From Macrolepiota albuminosa (lineage: Eukaryota; Basidiomycota; Agaricomycetes; Agaricales; Agaricaceae), in assembly GCA_027475525.1 (NCBI GenBank), contig JAMWFC010000037.1, positions 1,059,419 to 1,123,418 of the forward strand: a stretch of DNA of 64,000 nucleotides, written 5' to 3'. Below the pieces are notes generated by a model. That model saw nothing but the letters and a program-made list of their open reading frames with translations. It was not told the DNA's origin and did no database searches. The translations under genes were made by a program, and so were the position numbers. Shown piece after piece: positions 30,103 to 41,049 of this stretch; the first letter of the stretch is position 1, and every line of letters starts with the position of its first letter.

Positions 30103-30531
30103 GGCTGGGGAAGGGTTCCTAAATTTAAATTGCCGTTTGTGACCGGTTCCGATCAGTGGTCGGATGCTTACAATTGTGTTATCTACCTCCGCTAAATGAC
30201 TAGCTAAGGACGAATCTGTAAGGACACGCCTCATGTTCTCATTGCTTGCCCGAGATTTATTAGGTTACGGACTTCATTTTGGTTTCATGGGATTTTCAGC
30301 TTCGTATGACATAAAATAATGTAAAGTTCATTTTTGAGACTTCTTCCATCAATGCATTCCCACACTGTGTGGACGGATATTGTCGAGGATGTATAAACCA
30401 TTTTAGATGACGACTTAGTATGGTACTTGAATTAATGCTACGCTTAGAGCTAACTACTGTACCTGCATGTAAAACGTAACCGACACTGAAGCACGGACTT
30501 CAGGTTGAGGATTTCTTCAAATCGCACTCAC
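30103..30531. other. Intergenic between F-box genes 1 and 2
   Basis: No coding signal. It should hold the promoter of F-box gene 1 and the 3' end of gene 2. Confidence 0.45.
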
Positions 30532-32537
30532 CTAACGGGCTTTACAAAGACTGAAGACGGCCTCCCATTGCGCAGGCTCCATTCCACTGGAGACACCCTT
30601 GAACCTGCCTACAAAGTTCTGTGAAGACATCACTGCAATGGCCACCAATGAGGACACAAATTAGTACGAAGACAATCGAAGAATTTACCATATCCCCTGA
30701 GCAAAGCAGTCCCAATGTCTTCCGTGAGCTGGCCAAGATAACAACCGATTAATCGATCTGGCACGAAATGCCAGTCACGAAAACTTACAGGCCGTCTCGA
30801 GAGCACAACGAGCCCATCTCCAATACGGACTCGTCCTAGGATCTCGTGGTCTCCCCAAGCTGCAATATGTCGTGCGTCCGTCTACATAAATATATGATTA
30901 CTATAGGGTCGTTATCCTGATGGTCACGAACTTTGCCTGTAATTATCACGTCAATTACACGACCGGATGGAGGTGTGTCGCGTCGGAATGTGTGATACAA
31001 AGATCTAAGAGATCCCTGGTGGTCAAAGACTTCAATCACGTCCTTTGGATAAACGATTTATCGTTCAGTAATGATGTAGAATTGAATTAGCCGACCTGTC
31101 GTTGGATCCACTTAAAGCCTGACGGAAGCCACGCGTTCGAGGTTCCTTCAGTAGAACGCCCAAAAGGGATAACGACACTCGGATCACAGGTATAGTGCTC
31201 CTGCAATATCATATACAGCGGGAATCTCCCTGAGGTCACGAATTCCGGCGGTGCAGCCAATGTGGTGAGCCAGTTTTCGTATGATTCAAGAAAGGGCATC
31301 TAAAACGAAGAGGATCAGTCATCCCGAGGATGCGCTTGTAACACCATTGGCAAGACGTACAATGGAAGACCCCTGCCATCTCCCCGTCAGAGTTCCCAGA
31401 CTGTACGCAGGCGGCTCGATCAACGTGGGAGAGGCAGAGAGCGTCAAGGGGACTTGAATAGAGCCGGGAATCAGATCAATGTCAAAATCAGGGGAATCTG
31501 CGAAGTGCGTTTGACAATGTTCATAGAAGTGTCTTATGTCATCAATAGTAGGACCCTTCTGGGTACCTATAGTATCTTGTCTCTTCTCAGGATGGAGGTG
31601 ACGAGGAATTTCATGCGGAATAGTTTCCTTACGCACGAAGAAGGAAAGAGTGGCGAATAGAGATATGGATGGTAGTCGGATGGAGCGTGATACAGGTCCA
31701 AAATAGACCACATCAAGAGGGAAGAGGGGCGGAGGGGGATATGGACCGTGTACGCTAGAAGATGTTGACCGATGTGTGTACGCAGCGATGTCAAAGCAGA
31801 ACTCCGCAATGCTAAAGATGGGATACTATCACGCCATCAGAATTGAATCGAATCAGAAAAACAAAAAGGAACAGACCCGGAACGCGGCGAACACAAGAGG
31901 TTGCAAAAGTCGTTCGATCTCTTCGCGCTGTTCCTTGGTTTCCCGAGTAAGGGTTTCTTTTGGCAATATTCAGCAGATCGATAACGGCAAGAGAAGATAT
32001 TGACGTACGAAGTGAAGTTGACAGCCACAATAACGCCACTGCCAACGAATTTTGTTCATTCGGAATTGGCCAGCCATGGTTCGTCTCCGAACCTCGGTAG
32101 AGATATTGTCGAAGGAAACTATTGAGGAGGTCGCGGATACCGGTCGCTAAAAGATGCTTAACGTTCTTCTGGCCCTGGCTCGAGTCTTTGAACATCATAT
32201 AGGCGATCCAGAACGCCTCAGTCAAATGTGGATCATCCAAGTCCCCTCTTCGAAGAATTTTGAGTGCAGTAAAGCGACGCTTTAGTTCATCCTTTGCATA
32301 TTCTTGTACAACGGCCGTTCCGAGCCTATTCAAGGGATGGAAGACGTCAAAAATGTCAGAAAAAATGTTGAAATAGAGTGGCGCAGAGTTTTCTGTGAGA
32401 GTATGATAGGCGGCGCGGCATACGAGGGATAAGCTTATAAAGTCACGTAGGGGAGCAGAAAAATCAGAGTCAGAGACTGTGAAAAGGACGATTTCGCGGA
32501 AGACGCTGGGCTGAATATCAAGCAGGCGTGTCAACAT
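30532..32537 (-). CDS. F-box protein, gene 2 of 3
   Basis: The start is ATG at 32537 (MLTRLLDIQPSVFREIVLF), with the F-box in the first about 50 residues (FISLSLVCRAAYHTL) and LYFNIFSDIFD after it. Downstream exons carry LTGRWQGSSIV (the family GxWxG motif), SYENWLTTLAAP, FPLYMILQEHY, SNAWLPSGFKWIQR, LYHTFRRDTPPSGRVIDVIITGKV and the end NFVGRFKGVS..EAVFSLCK with the stop at 30532-30534. These are the same C-terminal blocks as in gene 1. It is presumably an SCF adaptor. The gene is tandem with gene 1 on the minus strand, about 430 bp apart. Exon borders were not all resolved. Confidence 0.78.
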
Positions 32538-34416
32538 GATGCAGGAAGTGGGAGGAGGAGAAAATGCGTCATCAGGATATTTATACACTGGCCACAATCA
32601 ACGGCGACCTCGTAAAATCGAGCAATTTGGCGGAAAATTTCTCACGAAGGGAGTGTGTGAGGCTTGAGCCGAGAGCCGAGGACAAAGAGGAAAAGCTATC
32701 CTCGCGTTATTCTGAAGTGATCAGTTACAACTGCCGCTATTTTCTATTTTTGGAAACTCGTTCAAAAGGCAACTTCTGGGGAAAGTTCTGGCAACTTCCC
32801 TGACACGACTTGATCGGAACACCAAAAATACAAAGATACATCGTCAGGCCTCAGCTGCAGGCACGGAAATTCATAAGGTTTTCATGAAATGAAAACAGGG
32901 AGGCATAGTGAAGGTATTTGTGATCAAGAAATTTCACGTTGTTGATCGGCGTTATTGAAATAACGCGTTGTCTCCTGGAGAACGGTCCTCTGTCTGGAGC
33001 CCGGTTGTCTGGATACGAGTGGTGAACGTGTTCGGGTGGTAAAATGTATTAAATTGCGTCAGTATCTGCGAATGACGTCTATTGAGTTTCAAAATCGTGC
33101 AATTGGGAGCATTGATGTCGAACGGAACACACATGTATAACTGCGCGCCGCCATTTAGTCGAGGATCCAAATGAAAATTATATTAGGAGAATCAATGACA
33201 TCGATACTTATGAGAGTCGAAATCTCAAAGAAGAGAATCTCGTTATCGTTAGACGCTTTTGTTCGTTCGAACTTACGGCAGTGGTTCACGGCAAAATTAT
33301 TACCCACATGGAGCCCCCGGATAGTATGGTCATGGGGCTTTAGTAGTTGTGGAGTGTCGTGGTGGTGGCCATGTGAATGAGTTTAAAAGCTGCAGAGGTT
33401 AGAGACTTTCCGCTATCGCGAGTAACTTTGACGGGAAGTGCGTAAGCCTTACGTCTAAGCCTCGACGTAAAAATGAAAAGTTCTCACCTGGTGTGGAACA
33501 GTCAAAGCTTCGGAATCTTTCCCGGTATTATTAATAGGTTTAATAGGCCAAAAAAAACATGAGAACTTCAGATGAGCACATCGCATCCTAAGACCGACAA
33601 GTCACAGAACTAAAGCAGAAATTTCGCATCTGGGTAATGGATATACGGACGCCAGCTTCTGCGATCGAACGCAGGGTCGCGGGATGGTCGTAAATGAGGA
33701 CAAGGACAGCGACGAACATAGTGTTAGAGCTTATCATGATAGCATGAGTGTATCGTGCCTTTGTATGTCACTCTTTGATATTTCAGGCAACAATGACAGC
33801 ATCAGTCATTGAACGAGCAACTGCCAGTGGTGACCTTTTCCCATCGCGGAGTTCAGAAGATAGAAGGTCTGAGGTCCGCCTAGCTGACATTCAAGCGTCT
33901 AGATAGTGTGTGGGCTATAGAAGTGAATTATCATGAATCACATTCTCACCTACCTGGTCTTACGATATTTTATTTGACGGGACAAGATTCCCTGATGTGG
34001 TTAGATCAGTTCATTCAGTAACCGCCTCACGGTGAACTATGATGTTAGTATGTAACGTATTCGTTCATAGCTCAAGCTTCGAGTTCTGTCTTCCAATCTT
34101 GTAAGAGGTGACGAAACAACATCAGTCACGGGACCGTTTCCGGATCCGTAGGGATGGAGTACATTGCACAGTGAAAACAGAGTTTTCGCCAGCAAGAGGG
34201 TGCGGAAGAGAGGCCAGCTGCCTAGACGAAGGAGACTTGTTATGGTAAATGGCGAAAAGCACACAATATATATGTGTGGGAGACGAGAAGCATCTTATCT
34301 ATATTACATAATGACCGGCCCTGAGGTCTGATCGATTTGCGATTAATATCTGATTTATTTCTTAAAGCTTCAACAAAAGTTTTTCCTCACAAGTAATCCA
34401 CACTCTATCGTTTACA
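32538..34416. other. Intergenic, nothing firm
   Basis: The left part is the promoter of F-box gene 2. A 72-codon minus frame at 33170-32952 (DPRLNGGAQLYMCVPFD) looks protein-like but has no recognised partner exon. The rest shows nothing I can support. Confidence 0.45.
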
Positions 34417-35258
34417 ATGTCCGCAGATCTTGTCAAACTCGAGCAGCACCTCTCCACCAGGTCATATGTTGAGGGGTCAGTAAATCCAAAATGTCGTAAT
34501 AGCTTTTTTTGATGAGATCGTCCAGATACACCCCTTCTCAGGCCGATGTCTTCGTCTTCAAGGCTCTCGGTGCGGCCCCCGACGCATCTAAGAGTCCCAG
34601 TGTCGCAAGGTGGTACACACACATCCAGTCTTATGCAGATGATCATGCTACTCTTCCCGGATCCAGTAACGCTGGAGAGGCTTTCATCGGTACTGGTGCT
34701 GCACCTGCAGCCGCTGAGGAAGATGACCTCGATCTTTTCGGATCTGATGAAGAAGAGGATGCTGAGGCCGAGCGTATCAAGGCCGAGCGTGTTGCTGCCT
34801 ACAATGCTAAGAAAGCCGGCAAGGCTAAGCCAGTCGCTAAGGTATGTGTTTTTTTTTTACCAAGTGTCATTTACTCCTCCTTATAATCATCTCAGTCTAT
34901 CGTGACCATGGACGTGAAGCCCTGGGATGATGAAACTAATATGGAAGAATTGGAGAAAGCTGTGCGATCTATCGAACAAGACGGTCTTCTCTGGGGTGCT
35001 TCAAAACTCGTGCCCATCGGCTATGGAATTAAGAAGCTCCAGATAACCGTTGTTGTCGGTATGGTGTATTTAGCTTTGTCCATAGATGGATGAACTAATA
35101 CCTCACCAGAGGATGAAAAGGTCTCGACGGACGAGCTCCAGGAAAAGATTGCCGAGTTTGATGACTGGGTTCAGAGTACGGACATTGCCGCTATGCAGAG
35201 TCAGTATATCTTACTCATATCCTTGAATACATAACTGACGTGCTGTGCAGAACTTTAA
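34417..35258 (+). CDS. EFB1: Translation elongation factor eEF1B GEF subunit (eEF1B-alpha/EF-1-beta)
   Basis: Five exons: 34417-34475, 34526-34841, 34896-35058, 35110-35199 and 35251-35258, all in phase; 211 residues. The N-terminal GST-C-like part begins [12 protein letters not shown]. The conserved acidic block is [15 protein letters not shown] (about residues 88-102). The GEF domain runs from [21 protein letters not shown] (about 128) to the end, with [20 protein letters not shown] and [15 protein letters not shown]. It reloads eEF1A with GTP. Its length equals that of the yeast protein. The gene is housekeeping and appears fully intact, set between F-box genes. Confidence 0.95.
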
Positions 35259-36019
35259 AACTACGTACTCACATAGATATGATTTTTTGTAAGGTGAAAT
35301 TTAATCCAATACATTGAACCATGATTAGCTTGATGTACTATTCAACTTCAATACATTTTAGCCTATCAGTCGGAATCCATATCTTATCAACCTGTCAGTA
35401 CGACAAGAGTTCATTTCTTCCTTGCGCAAGAGTCACCATGAATCGATGAATTGGAATTTAAACTTGTGAGTTACGTATACATCTCTAGTGTACCGTATTG
35501 TGGAAGTCCAGGCATTTCCATCCTTATTTAGTATTCGACCACGCTACAGTAAATCCTACGCAATTCGCCGAAAGCGAAAGTTCCGGTCAAAGTGGGACCG
35601 GGAACAGACGCAAACTTTATTCAACTTCGCGTTCAAGGGCCATGGGACCTTGTCAACGCCCCTGCTGTGGTTGGAGACAATTTCATCCCACGGTATATCA
35701 ACGTTGTTACAGGGTTGTTGATAACTTTCTTGCTCTTGGTGGAACCTTGCAACCCTTGGAAACCCTTAATAGTACTCGGCTGGAACGACAGGGGTTTGGA
35801 TAAGATGCGTGAAGACATGCTCAACGGAGCAAATCGGATTGCCTTCCCCAAAGTTGCGATTCACATTACGATCACTGCTCGATAGGGAAAAGCGCTTAAA
35901 GCAATATGGACAACAATTTGGGTGACCTAACAAATGCTTTTTTTGTCACGTAGATACTGGCTGTTCTGGGGCTTCGTTCGCCTTTTAAAGGGAGGGACTC
36001 TTTTGCCTACTCATCAGGA
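35259..36019 (+). pseudogene. Intergenic with a frameshifted protein-like fragment
   Basis: About 35600-35885 on the plus strand encodes protein-like sequence split over two frames: QLRVQGPWDLVNAPAVVGDNF then IPRYINVVT in one, DNFLALGGTLQPLETLNSTRLERQG in another, and DKMREDMLNGANRIAFPKVAI in the first again. Two compensating frame changes within 150 bp suggest a decayed gene or an unusual intron. I do not recognise the family. The rest of the interval is the 3' flank of eEF1B and the promoter of F-box gene 3. Confidence 0.35.
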
Positions 36020-37930
36020 ATGGCTTCGCTCAACTCGATCCCATGCAACGTTCTTCAGCAGATTGCTTTTTACCTTGCCATGATGTCTCTACCTCGGCCA
36101 CCTCTACACCTGACTTCTCTGCTGCTAGCATGTTCAGACGTCTACCAGGCACTTAGCCCCCAAAATTGTCCCCAGCTATACGCTCGCATCTTTCGCGCAA
36201 CTTTCGATCTCGACCCAGACCTCCACACCAAAATTCCGGATCCGGTCCTTTGCTCCGAACTGTACCGCAGACATCGTGTTCTGTGGCGCACACGATGCAT
36301 GGATTTGTCGTCTAACCTTACTCAAGAAGAGTTACGTGGTTCCATGCGGATGGTCGTTGAGAATGCTGGTCAAAACGAAAAGCTACTATCTTCGGCAGGC
36401 TTCTCAGTGTTCATGATGTCGCTTATACTATCTCGCCTCATGCGTGACGGAGCAGCCAAGTTACTTCCACTCACCGACGACAATACGACATCGATGGAGA
36501 TGTGGCTCCTCTGCCTTACTCTCAATCATCGTAAGTCTTCATGACGTGACATGAGAGCTTGCCGGCTGAATGGACTTTGGCCATTCTCTAGAAGACATCG
36601 TTAAGACACCAGAAGAAACGAGAGAGGCTCTTCTCAGACTCCTACGATTTCCAACAGCGTGCCAGGTACAGTGTGATACGCACTCTCAGGTCGGCTTTTT
36701 CTGACTTTTGAGCATTCAACCAGCAAGGGAGTGCCTCCTTATTCGCAGAAATACCTGGCATCACCGAACTAGTTCAGCGGCCGCGGGGTGCGTCCGACTT
36801 CCCCAGTGACATAGACGGTGGTGCCCTCCTGGAGAAGGCGACTCCTATAATCATCCTTATTTTCGCTCTCAACGAAGTTGTGCCGATGACAGTTCCAGCT
36901 CATGTTCCCAAAACTCGGGCCGTCGCCAATGCTAGTAAACGTTCTGGACCCACTGTCGAAGACTTGAGCGTGATTTCTACAGGCCGCACACCGCTCTTTG
37001 CAGAGATTACAAAGACCCAGGTTACCGGAACAAATCCAGCGGCCATCATGTCTAACCCAATTCATCTCGAATTATACAAGTCACGAATCAATGACTTCCT
37101 GTATTCAACCTACATGAGTCCCGGGATTAAATCTGGGTATGTATATGTTCCTGGCTTTCTTACGGGAGTCTGGGAAGGAAGCTTCATGGTGAGTTTTTGT
37201 TCTCACTGCACAGCGGCATGTCAATCTTGCTTATTCGCATCATTTATCGCCATGAGGTATCGGGCGAGCCCGTACCAACGAGCCCCCTAATTCCACGAAT
37301 GCTTGGGCAATTCTCATGCCTAAAACCAATGCAATGCGCGATCACCGAGTATCTTTGTTTCAGTCCGTATGTCCCCATTCCATCCAGTTATTCTCTCGAT
37401 CTCCTTGAGTCCGCTGTGAGCAAATTTGTTTTCCAACTGATTGCAGTTATTAAAGGATCGCTTCTAGGTAAAGTCGGGTGTTTTCGGGTATGACAAATAT
37501 TCTGTGAACGAGGGAATCTCTGGAGGACGACACTCGAGCGAGGCCCTAGATGTCATCTTATTAGGAGAAGTAAGTACAAAGTCCCAGTTTTCTTCATCGC
37601 GTGACGCGCCTTTTACAGACTCTCTCTGACCACGAGCAAGCATTTGGTGGTTTCAAGTTTTCAGGAAGGATCCGTGCGGACGGCTATATGATCATGTGCA
37701 GGGAACCGGTTCGTATCTAAGTTTTCATCCTTCACTCCATGCCGTATTAGAACAAGCTCAACCTTTTCCAGAAACCCTATGCAGATAGAGAGGGGCTTGG
37801 GACTTGGATCTTCGAAGGCCATCTGCGATACGGCCTGGCTTTGGTTGGGCAGTGGCGAACGAGTATCCCGACGGCGATCTATGATCTTCGAGGGATATTC
37901 AGTCTCCGCAAGGCTAGCGGTGTGTGGTAA
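36020..37930 (+). CDS. F-box protein, gene 3 of 3
   Basis: The start is ATG at 36020 (MASLNSIPCNVLQQIAFYL), with an F-box core (LHLTSLLLACSDVYQALS) and LYARIFRATFDLD. Exon 1 ends near 36531. Later exons give DIVKTPEETREALLRLLRF, PIHLELYKSRINDFLYS, GFLTGVWEGSFM (the GxWxG motif), DVILLGETLSDHEQAFG, FSGRIRADGYM, LGTWIFEGHLRYG and a final LVGQWRTSIPTAI, with stop 37928-37930. Transcription is opposite to genes 1 and 2. The product is presumably an SCF adaptor. Several exon borders are unresolved. Confidence 0.78.
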
Positions 37931-38687
37931 GAATGGCATCTTCATTACTTGCTGTGATGAGATCGTGATCTACCATACTTTTGTATTCTGTACCCTGACC
38001 ACATTTTCGTCATTATCGGTCCTTTGCACGTCGATTACTCGCGAGGGCTTCCAAAAATGTCTTTTCCCTGACAGTCGCGTGAATATACTTGTGCACGCAA
38101 GTGATTGACATGGGAGATCTTTTAGACGGTTTCCAACGTGCCAGCACTCATTATTCCGCAAATTCGACTTGCATTGCTTGATGTATGAGCAGCAGATGAA
38201 GCGCGGTCTGTGTATGTTCTATTGACTGCTTCCATTTATTGGACTACTTCTCTATTGTAGGTAAAACGACAGTGGGACTTCCCTGAAACAGGATAACTGA
38301 TATCTAGATTTTGTAAAATTTCGACAGTCAATGATATATATCACAGATCTACGAACGAAATACATTTTGACCACGCGCAAGATTCTCTCTTATGTCATGG
38401 CATGCCGTTTTTGAGGTCCCTGAGCCAAGAACAAAACGTGTGGACAGTTTGCGTCCAACGTTTCTATCACGGGCAGTTACCACGAGGCTCGGCATAAATA
38501 ACGAAGGAAGTTTGATGATGAGCGGGGGTTCCATACGATTCAACGGAAGCTTGAAAGCACAGATCACACATCATGTGTATGTCAACCAGAGGACTACAAA
38601 AAGATAATGATGATGAGAAAATCGTGGTCTCGATTGACTAATGGTTGTCCTAAAACATTCAGACAGTAACCAAAAAGTAGATAATTG
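37931..38687. other. Intergenic between convergent genes
   Basis: No convincing coding sequence. These are the 3' flanks of F-box gene 3 (plus) and the HD-domain gene (minus). Confidence 0.45.
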
Positions 38688-39759
38688 CTAGTCATATGAG
38701 CGCATGACAGTATTGCCGCGAACATCGCTAGCAAATCTGCTCGTAATGCCTTCTTTCCAATCAGGGACCTCGAATGACGAAGTATGGCACCATGGCTTGA
38801 GGGTCAATTCACGTTCAATAGTTTGCGCAAAAAACTTGGACCAGCCGCCTCGCGGATAAGCAGCGCAGGTTGTCTCAATGAGCGTAGGATGAAGCAAGTT
38901 CGCCCGTCTAGAACGGATACCAAAGTAGGAAAGAATCAGCGCGCACAAGGGAATGAATCTTACATGCCGACATTGTCTGCAGCGCAAGATACATCAAATG
39001 TCTAGAAGAATTGATTGATTCGACAGTTACCCACCAAGAATCGTCGCCAGCTGGAGAATTTGTCCAATCATGGTGATATTTCCGCTAAAAATCAATCAAG
39101 TCGGGTAGAGAAGGCAGAGCACTGAGAAATACCCTTTGACAAAGATATCTTGGTGACGAATGATGGCATCGCATATGCTGTCAGCTTGATCTTCGACACC
39201 GCCGACTTGCAGAACCAGATCGCGAGCCACAATTGCTCCCTTGAATTCAAAAGAGAGCTTCGTCGTGGCAAGAAACCGTTCGGCAGTTCCAATATCATGC
39301 AAGAGACAGGCCAAGTAGTATGTCTTGCAAGAATCAAGCAATGGACAATGATGGCCAGCACTCTAGGAAGAACAAACCTCAAGATCATAGGACCACGATG
39401 GAAAATGACTTTTCACTAGTGCCACGCCTAGAAAAGTATAGATCTGACAATCAGCGAGTGATAATCATAATACTCCTCCTACCATATACGTAGACACGGT
39501 GACTATGATTGTACGTTTGTGGTGCGAGTTCTTTCTGCTCTATGTCAAGAAGAAGAGCAACTGGGTGCATCGAAAATCTCACTTGTACGAAATCCTTGAC
39601 TTTTCGAACAACTTCAGAGTCCGGAAGCGGGAAATCCGCGACACTGTAATTGTCCTGTTTGGGATGATCGCCGCTCGCGGTCGGATGACCGTCGAACAGG
39701 ACATCGGGATCTCGCGGGACAGGCGTAAAACCGTAAAACGCAACTTTAGGATCTGTCAT
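38688..39759 (-). CDS. HD-domain protein, cyanamide-hydratase-like
   Basis: The start is ATG at 39759 (MTDPKVAFYGFTPVPRD). Exon 1 ends after NHSHRVYVYG. The next exon carries TYYLACLLHDIGTAERF, in which HD is the metal-binding pair of the HD superfamily, then LSFEFKGAIVARDL and DAIIRHQDI. A short exon gives MIGQILQLATIL; then DNVG is rebuilt across a GT..AG join, followed by HPTLIETTCAAYPRGGW, LKPWCHTSSFEVPDWKEG and MRSYD with the stop at 38688-38690. Fungal cyanamide hydratases turn cyanamide into urea; the true substrate here is unproven. It is complete and looks intact. Confidence 0.8.
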
Positions 39760-40130
39760 TATGGTGTCAAGGGAGGCTGAAGTTTGTCGAAACTCTTTGA
39801 AAACAAGCTGTTATAAGTCGACTCGGATTAGTAACGAAAACTCCACGACGCGGCACGTGTGAGAGGAACTTCATGAGGCCATGCACACGGCCAAGGTTTT
39901 CACGGAGGAAACATATTATGTTCGGAGTATCCTCACTGCACACCTTTGTATAATTGGCAGACACATATAGCATGTCCATTGGCGGCGGCCAATCCTTTGT
40001 GGTTGCCACGATGTATTTGTCCTTGTTGTGACGTGTATGATCCACGCCCAAACAACAAGGCCTTTCTTGTAACGTTTATCATTCTTGTCGTCGTCGACGC
40101 TAAACAACCCGTCCGCTCTTTGAATCGCCC
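39760..40130. other. Divergent promoter region
   Basis: It lies between the HD-domain gene (minus) and the secreted-protein gene (plus). A minus frame at 40051-39767 (FLRENLGRVHGLMKFLSHVPRRG) is protein-like but isolated; it might be an extra upstream exon or a relic. Confidence 0.4.
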
Positions 40131-41049
40131 ATGCTTAGATCCATAGCAATCGTCTCACTCGCCACGACGGCGGCCATGGCCCAGTTGGTATGTTTTCTGT
40201 GGAAAAAAAATAATTTTATCTCCCTGGTAACAAGTGAAAAAGGTCATCCCCTCTGGAATTTCAGATGGTTGTTCGTCCTTCCTTACCAATCTTAACTCCA
40301 ACACGAGTTTTACGACATGTTTTTCGGCATTGTCATCGGCGACGAGCGACTATGCTCCAGGCAGCTCTGCCGTGACTTCCCCTTCAGCAGCCAAAATCGG
40401 CTCTGCTCTGAGCAATCTTTGTTCATCATCGGTAGCTGCCAGTTGTCCCGAGAGCTTGATTCGTTCAAAACTTACCGATTTTTACTCGGCTTGCACTTCT
40501 GAAATCACGTCTAACTCGAACAAGGATGTTGTTACCATCTACGACGTTCTTTACACCATCCTGCCATTTAGGACCGCATCCTGCGCTCAGGACGACAGTG
40601 GAAACTACTGCGCCACTAAGTCAAAGCTTCCCTCGTCCGGACAGACTGCCGCTCAGATACAAGCAGCACTTATGAGCTCATCATCTTCCCCCAACTTCAG
40701 CACCTTCGGCACCAACAACATCCCCTTCCTCTTCCTCTCGCCCTCTCTCGCCTCCTCCGACCTCTGCAACGTTTGCACTCGTAACATCATGACTGCCTAC
40801 CTTAATTTCGAGGCCAAGGTTCCCTACGCACCAGGCTTGGGCAACAGTCTCCTCCTGAAGGGTCAGACCGACCTTTACTCGAGCGTTGTCTCCAACTGCG
40901 GCTCCACTTTCCTTAGCGGGGCTGGTGTGCAGGCGGCTGGTGGACTTTCCGGTGGCACTCTTCATAGCGGTGCTAGCTCGACTGTTGTGAACCAAGGCTT
41001 CATCGCAATGGCACTGGGTGCTCTCGCTGTTGCCTCTTCAGCTTTTTGA
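40131..41049 (+). CDS. Secreted cysteine-rich protein, probable GPI anchor
   Basis: Exons 40131-40187 and 40243-41049, 55-bp intron, 287 residues. The N-terminus MLRSIAIVSLATTAAMA is a signal peptide with likely cleavage before Gln18. The mature part has about ten Cys and many Ser/Thr, with blocks TCFSALSSAT, LIRSKLTDFYSAC, VVTIYDVLYTILPFR and LCNVCTRNIMTAYLNF. The last 17 residues are hydrophobic (GFIAMALGALAVASS) after a Ser/Gly-rich stretch, as in a GPI-attachment signal. Similar cell-wall proteins with a conserved domain of unknown function are common in mushrooms. It is probably located at the cell surface. Confidence 0.8.
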
